Part shown: positions 46,151 through 57,480 of the stretch, piece by piece
How positions within the stretch are numbered: the first letter of the stretch is position 1
Layout: each line of letters starts with the position of its first letter
From: Liolophura sinensis
Lineage: Eukaryota > Mollusca > Polyplacophora > Chitonida > Chitonidae
Length of the DNA stretch: 64,000 nucleotides
Assembly: GCF_032854445.1 (NCBI RefSeq)
Contig: NC_088296.1
Location: forward strand, 6,253,435 to 6,317,434
Direction: 5' to 3'
Translations under genes and position numbers: made by a program
Notes under the pieces: generated by a model
What the model saw: only the letters and a program-made list of their open reading frames with translations
What the model was told of the DNA's origin: nothing
Database searches by the model: none

Positions 46151-46289
46151 AGCATTTTATGCATCTTTGAACACACGGAAGAGATTTGACAAGTATTTTC
46201 AAAAAGAGTTTTCGCAGGGCTTTTCTGGTGTTTGAGTATTTTGTAGAGGTTAGAGCACTTTATTTACGTTTGAGTGGGGAATCGGTTCC

Positions 46290-48575
46290 AGTGCAACAAA
46301 CTGTGCACTGAAGCAATGCATATGTAATGAAATCAAAGAATGGTAAACAGCTCCAGTCGCACTGAAACATCTTTTTTTTCAAATCAGACACTGTAGAGTG
46401 GGGAAGATTACTGCACCACAAATGTAACTTTCTGAAAAATTATTGGGCACGCAGTTATGCACCAATCAATTAAACACATGTATACCAAATGTTCAGCTTT
46501 ATACTTCCGCTCTGCATATTAACATGTTAATGATAGCTAGAGTGCCACATGTGCTCTCAACCAGTATACACGTATGATTTCACCACAGTTGCCACACGTT
46601 ACCTAACCCCATAGCTTAACAATTATCCATTCTAATTCATGATAACCTATTTAAAGCCAGACAGCCCTTTACTCACACAAAAAGTATATCCCATAATAAA
46701 AAAAGACAAAAAAAAAACCAAACAAAAGAAAAGAACCACAAAACTTAGAACTCTTCCTCGAGAAGCTGTCTGCGTTCCACAGTAACTTCTTTAGTTCACT
46801 ATACTATGGAGAATGCCTGACAAACTACGGCCGAAGTACGAATGTTAAACTTGTCAAAACATGACAAAAGCGATGACATTATGAATTTTATTTTTTACAT
46901 ATGAAGACCAACGTTAACCAGAACGAAACCTTGACAGCACGTAGAAATACACACAGGAAAGTTTCAGTAAAGATATTCTTCTGGGTAACGTTGATCTTCA
47001 TATTGTAACTTAAAAACATTGTGCCTCGTTTGAAGGAAAAATTAGCGCTTCTGGCCGATAGTACATTTTTGGCGCGTTGTTACTAAGCAGCCATCACTTT
47101 CATAGCCATATAACGTTTATGGGTGGTTGGACCAAGTTTTATACTTCTGAACTGGAAATTTTCAGAACGATACTGGGATTTTGCAATTGGCACTTTCTTA
47201 TCGTACCTCTCTAGGCCGATTTTCCGCCGTACCGTACCTTTGTCAGAACTCTACTTTATCACAGTCAGTATAGGATTTATGGTTTTGTTATATGTTTTAG
47301 TGATAGACATACCCGTAGAATGTTTTTAAAAGTGAAATCAATGGTATAAGCTTGTACACACCTACCCACAGTCTGGAGAGACCAGTGTAATTCCACACAT
47401 TGTCGGCACCGACGCATTTTATAACCGTTTGACATTTCCAAAGCGTCGTAGCGGACAAAGTATCGTCTAACACGGTCAATTGCGTGGGACGTAAGTCTAA
47501 TGATATAGTTAAGTTGTGTGCCCTAAATGATTGCCATCAACTGTATATAAGTGACAGTTTTGAATTACAGTATTGTTAGCCCTGGGTAGCAGCGTTTCAA
47601 ATTACTTTCAGCCGAATGAAGCAAGAATTCGAATAATCCGTTAGTCTACTCTGCTGGATAAAATGTTGTGTTAGAGTTTTATGAACATTTATCAATGCAC
47701 ATGTAGACAGACATTTATACAGGCTCTCTCTGTTAAATATTGTTTAGCACAAAATACATATGTGCTATGTGAAAATGTGTATCGGGTATGATTTTATTAA
47801 CACTTTCTGCACATGTTACATATTTTGTGCTAGGGGTTTTTGGTTGGGGTATTTGCGTGTTCCAGTCCCTCCATGGGACTGATTTACACCCAAACCGTAT
47901 GGGTGTCAACGAAACCTGTATATTTCAGGTTATTCTTAAACTAAAATTACACGAAAAAAGTAAAATCTTCTTGGGGACACAACAGACTCTGAAACTGCCT
48001 AGAGAATTCCGGTCCTGTTCTTCTCTAGGGCAATCAAACAGTGCAGTGTAAGGTGCTTAACCCCAAGTCAGGCTACCCGCTGTTGCAGCTTAAAACGAAA
48101 CTGCCTTTTAACTGAATTTATTACACCAGAGTTTAAAGTGGTCCAAAGATTCACACAGGTCACACAGTGCCGTATGTTTAGCGCTAAGGTTTATTTGCTT
48201 GACCTTATTTTACCTGCATGAGCTTAATGTTGGTATATATTGGTAAATTTGGTATTTTGTGTGCTTTTGGTAATTTACAGTTAACTTTTCCTTTGTTTCA
48301 TCCTCGGTTGCTGAGGTGGTTTAGACGCTGGCCCGTTGCGACTGCCTTTTTGACAACGTTGGTCGGCAGATTACTCCGGAAGCTCTTGGTTTCTTTCTTC
48401 CGTAAACGTCAAGTTAAAAAATATTGAGGACGGGGTTAAAAAGCTATCAGTTAATCTATTCATCCTTTGTATACTGCTTTCAATGTTATCTGTGAGGATG
48501 TGACCTGGGATTGGGTAAAAGACATTACTGATAACATTTTGCAATGATCCCTCAATGGATCATGAGAATATAACA
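46290..48575. other. Intergenic sequence, nothing certain
   Basis: No coding region is recognised. At 48305-48375 'ggttgctgaggtggtttaga' followed by 'cgctggcccgttgcgact' resembles a tRNA-derived SINE head, but no body or tail follows. Segment 47410-47500 weakly resembles 50010-50060 ('cgtttgacatttcca', 'gcgtgggacgt'). Confidence 0.45.
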
Positions 48576-48578
48576 ATA

Positions 48579-48595
48579 CTACTAATAATAATAAC

Positions 48596-48628
<33 letters not shown>
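48579..48628. repeat. (TAA)n microsatellite
   Basis: About 50 bp of TAA with one CAA interruption. Confidence 0.96.
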
Positions 48629-48629
<1 letters not shown>

Positions 48630-49389
48630 CGTGTTGACTCATTTAAACAGAGGAATGCAAATTGCTTGTCTACGTTATATGCAAGACATTGCAATGAATA
48701 TCAGTTATGATCCATGCCACAGACGTGGTACCTTCATGCTTCATTTCTAGCATGGTTTTGTTAAGTTTTATGGAATAGAATAGGGAAATGGCATTGTGGT
48801 CACTGAGCTGGAACCTCCTTATTGGTTGACGGCCGGTATACGGATGTCTGTTTCGACGCTTAGATTCGTCAAGTCTAATGAAATAGACACGTTCAATCAG
48901 TACCGATGAGTCTTATGGAATGGACACGTTTGGGTCAACTGACTCAAAAATCTGAGATATACAATTGAACTAATTCAACTGAGAAAATTGAATCCTTTGA
49001 AAGACTCCTGTGAGTTTCCGACAAGTGTCAACAATATAACCAGATGAGTTTCACGACTCAGCTGGTCTCATCATATGACTCTCCCACCAATGTCACATGT
49101 GGGTAGTTCGTCGGTACTCCAGTATCTCTCACCCTTAGAACTTATGAGTGAGAATTCCTGTGTGTGACGTGAAAGAGCCATTTTACCCCGCTATTAGTTG
49201 CAGGTCGTGTGCAAATGTACCTATTTAATAGAGATGACCTTTCAAACAACATCGAGTGTGTCACGCAACACACCGGCCGGTACGTTTACCTTCCCGGGTA
49301 ATGTCATTTCATACTGTTTATTTCTACAAATAAAATAGTTTTGTTTACTTGTTAGACTCGCTTTTGTGATTTATATAAATGTGAACTAT

Positions 49390-49511
49390 CGGATGGTCGT
49401 GGGTTTCCCCCGGGCTCTGCCTGGTTTTCTCCCACCATAATGCTGGCCGCCGTTGTATAATTGAAATACTCTTGAGTACGGCGTAAAACACCAATCAAAT
49501 GAATAAATAAA
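49390..49511 (+). repeat. SINE-1, 5'-truncated
   Basis: It starts at 'cggatggtcgtgggtttccc' and keeps the 3' domain and AAAT tail. 'aaatgtgaact' just before it and 'aaatgtgtgaact' just after it may be a target duplication. Confidence 0.9.
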
Positions 49512-49514
49512 TTG

Positions 49515-50450
49515 GTCTAAAATGTGTGAACTCTGTGGAGGGAGGGGGAGAGAACGGCAGCAAAAAGCTCCATGAAATATGCCGTCTTTGTCTCATTTTC
49601 TTCAATTTGTGGGGGGGAGAAAAAAATTCAACACCTTCGTCTTGGTGTTTGTTGTGTAAACCTATACAACTGAGCTTTGTTTCGTACCTCCTCAAATCCC
49701 TCGAAAGCGCAAGCACCTCGTCAAATACCTGGAATGCTTCGCATTCTCGGGATTTGACTCGGTACGAAACAAGGCTCAGCGGTATCGGGTTAAACCCTTA
49801 ATCAATCACTCAAACAAACTGATCTTCACAGAGTTGGAGATATGTCAGCAGCTGAGATAAAAGTACACAAAGTACACTAAAAAGTCAAAATTGTCCCCTG
49901 GTTATTCATCCAGCTTTAGCACACAATTACCAGATGGGTTTCTAATTCAGTTGGTCTTTTGTTTCCACTAGAAAAAGGCCTATACTATACCTTGGAGCAA
50001 CTAACTTCCATGGCCGTTTGACATTTCCAGTTATCCTGCGTGGGACGTCAGCCCGATGGTTGCTCACGGTTGTTGTCCCTTTGGGGAACGTCTAGCGGAG
50101 GAACAAGACGTTGTGTCGTATCAGACCAAGTGTGGGTGTAAGCCGGACGCCTACGAACAACCCTGCTGGTCTTCGTCTTCCTTTGCTGTTTGATGCAGTT
50201 GTATTGCAGGATATTCAAGTAAAAGTGTCCAGAAAATTCATTGCTTGAAAACATTTACACATTGAACTCGGACCAGTGGAATGAGATGGACAAATTTTAA
50301 CTTTTTTTCATCTGGCCTAACGAGCAGTGTGGACACTTTCCCGCCAAAAGAGTCCGGTCTAAGTCGAGTTGCATGTTGTTCATTCCTGTCTCAGCTAAGA
50401 CTATCTCTTTGTAAACTGGTTACGTATTACTCCCATATTACAAGAGAACA
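49515..50450. other. Intergenic sequence, nothing recognised
   Basis: Purine-rich near 49530-49630. No gene or known repeat is seen. Confidence 0.45.
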
Positions 50451-50462
50451 ATAGTCGGTGGT

Positions 50463-50838
50463 TATTTTGCGAGGAAAAGGATACCTCATTTGGCGAGAAA
50501 AATTTGTCTGATTTTGCGAGAAAAGGGTACCTCAATTTGCGAGGAAAACGTACCTCATTTTGAGAGAAAAAAGTACCTCCCTTTGAGGGGAAGTGCTACA
50601 TCATTTTGGGAGAAAACGGTAGCTCATTTTGGGGGGAAAACAGTAGCTCATTTTGGGGGGGGGGGGGAACGGTAGCTCATTTTTTTTGGGGGGGGGGGCG
50701 GTAGCTCATTTGGGGGGGGCGGTAGCTCATTTTGGGGGGGGGAACGGTAGCTCATTTTTGGGAGAAAACGGTAGCTCATTTTGGGGGGGGGGGAACGGTA
50801 GCTCATTTTGGGGGGAAACGGTAGCTCATTTTCAGTAA
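50463..50838 (+). repeat. G-rich minisatellite with sequence drift
   Basis: About a dozen units of roughly 20-31 bp built on 'acggtagctcattttgggg'. At the left end units read 'gaggaaaaggatacctcatt'; towards the right the G run grows to 7-12 bases. Frames on both strands (Gly-rich and Pro-rich) are artefacts. The G runs could form quadruplexes, which is inference only. Confidence 0.92.
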
Positions 50839-50839
50839 A

Positions 50840-51655
50840 CCAAGTAAACTTGAATAATATCCTGATAATATTGTTCATAAGACTTACAGTATGGCTGTAA
50901 ACAACAATTTGTATACACCACATGTGAAGTGTACGCTTCTACAGGTACCATCCTCAAACTTCTTGTCCCAACCCACATGCCCGCATATGCCCTCCTGTCA
51001 AACACTCACCACTGCACTCTTCATGTAGCCTGTAACATAAATGATGACAAGGGAACGCAAATCCACAAACTTGTTTCGCCAAGGAAAGAATATTCGATTG
51101 AATGAATTCTTCGAACACGTTACGCATGTAAAATACACAGCATTTGAATAACTTTTGTTTGGAATATTGAGTTAAGGCTGAAGTTTCCGCCATTAGGTCC
51201 ACTTGACAACAGTTTCGCTACTTCATGTGATATAAATGAAAGAGTTTACACCAGTAATAACTTTGAATGTCTTCCCACGCCGGATGCTTTACTAGAACTT
51301 ATTGCCTAACCCGCTGTGTTCAATTTTCCGATTTGCTCCAGGCTCTCGATATTGAAAAGCTTTGTTGAAAGAGAAAAGAAAAGAGAAAGATAAAAATACA
51401 CAGCGGTGTGTCTCAACTGAAAAGCAATATTGTTGTCAGTTTATTGAAGCCATAATGAGAAAAGACACAAAAAACCCACAAAAGTTGTCGCAAAACTTTC
51501 AGAGCCATTTGTTAGATTTGTTTCGAACTGCCAAGCATATATTGCCAAGTGGTGTTAAATCATATGCATACACAGTTCCTTTGCTTTTTTTCCAGATGAC
51601 CAGCTTTTTGTCCGCTGATTGCAGGGAGACCAGTGCATATAAGAGGAAAGAGCTC
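50840..51655. other. Intergenic sequence, nothing recognised
   Basis: A 100-codon Lys-rich plus frame at 51362-51664 has no domain that I recognise and runs into the start of an element X copy. It is not called. Confidence 0.45.
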
Positions 51656-51659
51656 AGCA

Positions 51660-52480
51660 GTTAACATCACTGCATTTTTGTGCCTAATTTTGCTTAAAAC
51701 ATGGAATTGAGGAGCGTATAATTTGCTGCTGTTTAAGTATTTACATGAACGCTTGAAATAAAATACTTACTGAGGTAAGTTGACCTTACCGTATTTCACC
51801 GGTTAGGTGTGACCATTTGCCAGCTAGCACTCTGTCGTCGTTGCTCTGGTTTTACCCTCCATGCTGTACAAGATGCCGTATTTCACCGGTTACGTGTAAC
51901 TATTTGCCAGCTATCACACTGTCGTCGTTGCTCTGGTTTTACTCTGTATGCTGTACAAGATGCCGTATTTCACCGGTTAGGTGTGACCATTTGCCAGCTA
52001 GCACACTGTCGTCGTTGCCCTGGTTTTACTCTCCATGCTGTACAACATGCCGTATTTCACCGGTAACGTGTAACTATTTGCCAGCTATCACACTGTCGTC
52101 GTTGCTCTGGTTTTACTCACTATGCTGTACAAGAGACCGTATTTCACCGGTTACGTGTGACCATTTGCCAGCTAGCATACTGTCGTCGTTGCCCTGGTTT
52201 TACTCTCCATGCTGTGCAAGATGCCGTATTTCACTGGTTACGTGTAACTATTTGCCAGCTATCACACTGTCATCGTTGCTCTGGTTTTACTCTTCATGCT
52301 GTACGAGAGGCGGTATTTCACCGGTTACGTGTAACTATTTGCCAGCTATCGCACTGTCGTCGTTTCTCTGGTTTTACTCTCCATGATGTACAAGAGACCG
52401 TATTTCACCGGTTAGGTGTGACCATTTGCCAGCTATCACACTGTCGTCGTTGCACTGGTTTACCCTCTGGGCTCCACGTC
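51660..52480 (+). repeat. Element X copy with an 87-bp array
   Basis: The left 130 bp is the X middle ('taacatcactgcatttttgt', 'gcctaattttgcttaaaaca', 'aataaaatacttactgaggt'). It then continues into the tandem array, of which the first unit is the normal X continuation. Confidence 0.85.
51791..52475 (+). repeat. 87-bp tandem array, 8 copies, with alternating variants
   Basis: 'gtatttcac' starts at 51791, 51878, 51965, 52052, 52139, 52226, 52313 and 52400, an exact 87-bp period. Units alternate between a form with 'gtgtgaccatttgccagcta' and one with 'gtgtaactatttgccagcta' (1-2-1-2-1-2-2-1). This suggests a 174-bp dimer as the amplified unit. Since 87 is 29 codons, frames of 189, 135 and 85 codons remain open on the plus strand. 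I do not read them as a repeat protein. Confidence 0.96.
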
Positions 52481-52484
52481 TGTA

Positions 52485-53585
52485 TTAATATGTTTGCTTT
52501 ACTTTCATTAGTTGTTGGTTTACGTCGTGGTCATGGCGGCGGTCAGATTTATGCCCGAATGTAACTTTGTCAAATTTTTGTCAACGCTCAAAGGATTTTA
52601 TCCAAACTTTTGAATTAAAGCTTCCTCATGAAAAACGAGAGCGGCTTTCAAACCCGAGACGTCATTGTCTAATGGTCATGTGGAGCCAGCGCTGTAACAA
52701 TCCCATCTAGAGAAACTCCTGTTTATTTTGAATGCCATTATTACAGTGAAATCAACAGTAAGATCTTTCCAATTCAAACGATACTGCGCAAATGCCCAAA
52801 GCTTTGTGTTCAAGACTGTGGCTCATTCAGATGTCGTATCAGCTTTCACAAGAATATTTTTTTATCCTTGTGCCGATAAAACCTTCCGCATCTGATAGGT
52901 TTCCTTGTCATTCTTTAATCCTGCAACATTCCATAGACAAGAATTCTTAACACAGACACAATTCAGGCATGGACAAGTTGCGTTCCTGTTTGATGTATTG
53001 TGCACTGACACCCACACGGTTTACATCCTCTCGCGGATTTCCTTCTGTCAGCCTATTGTTAGCCCACAGATGGAATCAAAATGAATGCATGACTGGAATG
53101 AACGTCAACGTGTCTAAATTGCATCCTGAAGCTAAAAACTGCATCAGGAAATTTTTGCAATTATCTGGATCAAGGTGAAATCAGAGATATAATGTCCGGA
53201 TTTCGTACAGAGCCTTGTGGTTTGTTTAGTTGAGATACAGACGACAGTGTTATAATAAATGAGGAAAAGAAATGGACGTCAATGATCTGAAGATAAGGCC
53301 TGCACAGTAGCGCAGCAGAGTCTTGCCGTCACATTGATATACCACAACGTTACTGGATTCCAAAAACGCATAAGTCTCGCAACAAAGCTTACGTTATGGT
53401 TTCTTTATACCGTGCTGTTGTTAGTGAGAAGGACTTTAATTTATAGAATTTTATCGAATAACTTAATAAAATAGCTACATCAGTGCCAAAGGCAACACGG
53501 CTTTATCCAGTTCCCCTCTGTCATTAAACATTTGAAGGCCGTTGGCCTATAGTATAAAATGTAGTTTTAAAACTAAGTATACTTA
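52485..53585. other. Intergenic sequence, nothing recognised
   Basis: A 69-codon plus frame at 52969-53178 has no known domain. No repeat is recognised. Confidence 0.45.
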
Positions 53586-53589
53586 TTTG

Positions 53590-53812
53590 TACAATTATGT
53601 ACATAAGATATTATAAAAATACAGAGGTCTTTCGAGTTTTCACGAAGATTTTGTTCTTTTTAACTGGTTTTAAACATGTCGATCTAATTCTGTTATATTT
53701 TGGATGTTGCGTCATGTCGAATGCCATTCACTGTCTCCTGGTATAAACATGTTCTTGACACGATGTGGCTGAAATTTCCGATGTGGTACTAAGCCATAGT
53801 CCTTCATTAAGT
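53590..53812 (+). repeat. Dispersed retroposon, partner of 32926-33152
   Basis: It reads 'taactggttttaaacatgtc', 'tgtcgaatgccattcactgt', 'ataaacatgttcttgacacg', 'atgtggctgaaatttccgat' and a decayed CATT end. Confidence 0.68.
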
Positions 53813-54117
53813 CAGATCCACTACATACACGGGTTACCATTCTTGACATTATTCATCAAATTTGTTTGAACTTCTCATTAAAAACATCTATGTAAAATTC
53901 GGGGTTAACGTAGTTATTCCGATGGCGGCAAACTGTGCCCTGAATTTGGCTCGCCTATATTTGCTCTCGTATGAATATGACAATATGACAATATGCAGAA
54001 ATTATCAAGGAGTAGCCTTGGTCAGGAAGATTATTTCATTTTTCTGATTTACTAAACGCTGTATTGATGATCTGTTAGCTTTGCACAATACATATATAGC
54101 AAAGGTGAAATATATAT

Positions 54118-54373
54118 TGATTTATTTAATTGGTGTTTTACGCCGTACTCAAGAATATTTCACCTATACGACGGTGGACAGCATTATGGCGGGAGGAAAC
54201 CGGGCAGAGCCCGGGGAAAACCCACGACCATCCGTGGGGACAGACCTTCCCACATACGGCCGGAGAGGAAGCCAGCATGAGCTGAACTTGAACTCACAGC
54301 GACCGCATTGGAGAGAGACCCCTGGGTCATTAAGCTGCGCTAGCGCGCTAACCAACTGAGCCACGGAGGCCCC
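54118..54373 (-). repeat. SINE-1, full length, with a target-site duplication
   Basis: GGTGAAA followed by an ATATA-type stretch occurs at 54104-54110 and again at 54374-54380. The copy has a complete head ('aactgagccacggaggcccc' at the right end), body, 3' domain and AAAT tail. Confidence 0.94.
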
Positions 54374-56236
54374 GGTGAAAGATATACATCCCCTCCTTAT
54401 TGGATTTAACGGAAACTACAGACTTTCTAGAGGGTACATCTTGTCCGGACCTGTATTTGTACTAAAACTCAAAACAGTATCTTCTCTTGTCGATTTTACG
54501 AAGTGGCTTCGAGAACACGGTGGGTGATTCCTAACCACTGGGTAAGGGTTCAATTTCGGCGCAGGGGAGGAAATTTGTCAATTTCTCTGCTATCGCATTT
54601 CGTAAGAGCCTTAGTGACATTAATCGCCGAACAGTTCACGTTGCGCAGCGTTCGATGAAGACCACGTGTGTTCCGCCAACATACCGCCTGTACGTCACGC
54701 GCGGGAATGTTGACCTTTCAAAGGTCGTTTTTTTTTTCAGGGCAACCCGGTTTCCCACAAAGTGAATAATTCTTTATCACCAATATGTTTTTGCTCAAGC
54801 AAGGAGAATTGGAATAAGAACTATTTCATCGTTTTACATATTTTCCTGATTACTCATGCGTACGAATGAAGAATATACGACTCTTATCTTAATCAGGCGA
54901 AGGGGGTAGTTAAACTGTGTGTTGCTAAACTATCTATAGGCGGATGATTGCAAATAGAGAGAAAAAATCACGACTGTTGATGATTAGTTAAAGTTAATGT
55001 AAGCGGACAGAATCTTTATGTATGAGATAATTAGGGGAACTGCGCTGTATCTCGACACTGGAGCTATGCAGAACATCTCTGTGGGGAATCTACAGCCTGG
55101 TTTAGCTGGCAGTAGTTTTCACGACCCCAGATTTCCTTTTCTCCGGAGACTGGTCTACCGTAGTTAAAGACCTTTTATGTGTGTAATTCACAGCTGTTAA
55201 TGTTGTCATTACGTTTCTCTTGGACAAACCGTTGCCCGAGGAAGTCTTACAATTGTCTGGATTCTCTAATCTGACTCTAATTGTTGTATTAACAATTTAT
55301 AGTGTCAAACAACCTGGGCCAAATGTCAGGCTAGAAGACTTAGCCGTTTAGTTACCGTCGATGCCAGCTCAGCTAAATGTCATGTTACCGTTTTCAGTGA
55401 TAGGGCGACGCAGCTAACACCATCTACGAGGCATCTGGACACTTGGGCGACTGGTCATCTCCTGTTATCTGATGGGAATGATATTCCCTGGAGGTCTGCG
55501 AATTAAATCGTCTATGTAGAAGTCCAACACGTCCGCATGATCGATCTGTGTGAGAAATCCACCTTCCCATGAGAGAAGTCTCGTTGGCAACGAACCAAAA
55601 AGAGAAACAGGGGAGCTCTCTAAACAAATCCGCAAACGCCCACGCAATCATCAGCGATGTCTATCAGTTCTCCTGATCCCTCAGTGGGAAGCAGCTGTAC
55701 GGACACATTGCATATATAAAGAGTTGCAAGCTATGTATGTATTTATACTGTACGGTAGGAATATTAAATGTAGGATTAGCTGCCCGGATTGCAGTAGCTG
55801 TGCCTGCTTGAAATATATAGCTCAGAACATTCGTATACCAGCTGTTAACCAAACTGGACGTCCCGAGCTAATAATGTCCAATAACAAAGTCAATTCTCCA
55901 CATAACAATTAACACAAATCACTACACAACTAAAAATGTACAGGCCTACAAAGTATGACATTAGGGCGGAATCATGCAAAGAAAAGTCGTCAGCAGACAA
56001 ACGAATGAAATGGGTGCCCAGTTCGTGCCTCATGTTGTGTTGTAAGATGTCAATAATCAAAAGGTGGTCGCAGTGGCGCTTTGATTACAATTGTTCAAAT
56101 ATCCCATGCGTGCATAAAATTTAACGGGCTAAGCGACATTAGACACAGCTATGAAGCAGTGCCACAGGTTCTGGACACTTTGCCCATATCTACTTCCAAG
56201 AGAATTATACGCATTACAAAACTTTGTAAACTTGGA

Positions 56237-56342
<106 letters not shown>

Positions 56343-56957
56343 TAGACATATTTACATCTTGGAAAGCCTTCGAAGAGTGAAGAAAATCAAAGGCTCAAAG
56401 CCTGCTAGTGTTAAATGTCAGAGACTAATACATGAAGTCGGCAATTCTGACACATCCATCATCCAAATGTTTTTGATAAAAGAATTTCAAAATGTCACGA
56501 CTTTCGCTTTTAAAGACTTTCTACGTGGCATCCGCTTTCGTGGCTTTATTATGTTAACAAAGGCTCAGTTCTTATCGACATATAAGGGAAGAGGCATAAG
56601 CTAGACAAGAATAGATAATAATATCACAAATGAGATATTTTGAACAGAGGAAGACAATGACCAGGATGAAAGCCAACCTAACGGCGGGTGATTATGCTTA
56701 AAGTCAGCCCTTTGGTCCTGCGCCATTTTTGTTGCTGTTATTTGACGTGGCAGTTGCAGAGAAGAATAGACCCTCTTGTCTATAAGCCACCGATGATTCC
56801 ATTCCGGGTATTATAGCGATAATCCTGGTATAATCCTTTCCTGGAAGACGCTACTAATTCGAAGAAAAAGCAACAGGCCATTAATTGTCGGATTGATTAT
56901 GTTCTATATAAATGTTAACAAAGGACATTACCTTTATCGTCACGTCCAAGAGGATGT

Positions 56958-57043
56958 TGCCCCACGGCTCTGACCAGTTTCCACCCCCCCCCCCTCCCCC
57001 TGCTGCCTGCCATCGTAAATTTCAATCAAATAAGAAAATAAAA
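56958..57043 (+). repeat. SINE-1, decayed 3' fragment
   Basis: It contains 'cggctctgaccagtttccac', a poly-C run, 'gctgcctgccatcgtaaatt' and 'tcaatcaaataag'. The order matches the SINE-1 3' domain with deletions. Confidence 0.65.
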
Positions 57044-57339
57044 CTTTTCTTGGGTGCTTGGGTTAAGGTTGCATACTTTTCGGGTTAAGGGTGAGTTATG
57101 TACACACATGTATCACAACACGGTATACGACTAATATGAAACCGACGGGTGTCTTCTACGCGACATCAGTCTTTAGCCTTCAGTCAACTCCCAACTTTTC
57201 TCAGGTGAACTCGCGGGCGGAGTGGTTTGTCCAGGAAGTTAATCAGCAAATGAAACAATTACACCGAATCTACATGTAGTTAAACCACGCCCGAGAATCC
57301 ATTATAATGACTTTATAACGATATAGTATATAATAAAAT

Positions 57340-57480
57340 AAAGTCCTTACTGAGGTAAACTACCCCGAGACCGTATTTCACCGATTACCTGTGGCTATTT
57401 ATCAACTATTACACTGTCGTCGCTGCTCTAGTTTTGCTCCATATGCTGTAGCGTTTTATATTATATTATGTGACCCCCAT
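57340..57480 (+). repeat. Element X, 3' part
   Basis: It reads 'ccttactgaggtaaactacc', 'gagaccgtatttcaccgatt', 'cactgtcgtcgctgctctag' and 'tgctgtagcgttttat'. It is part of the duplicated unit and recurs at 60.96 and 63.2 kb. Confidence 0.78.

Noticed and set aside
48305-48375. Possible tRNA-derived head of another SINE
   Set aside because: Only an A-box-like stretch is visible, with no B box, body or tail. Not enough to call.
50648-50923. Pro-rich minus frame and Gly-rich plus frame
   Set aside because: They are products of the G-rich minisatellite and depend on homopolymer lengths that are hard to sequence correctly.
51817-52386. 189-codon open frame on the plus strand, with overlapping frames of 85 and 135 codons
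   Set aside because: It lies wholly in the 87-bp array (29 codons per unit). The open frames exist in two registers and follow the array exactly. The unit is a piece of a dispersed non-coding element.
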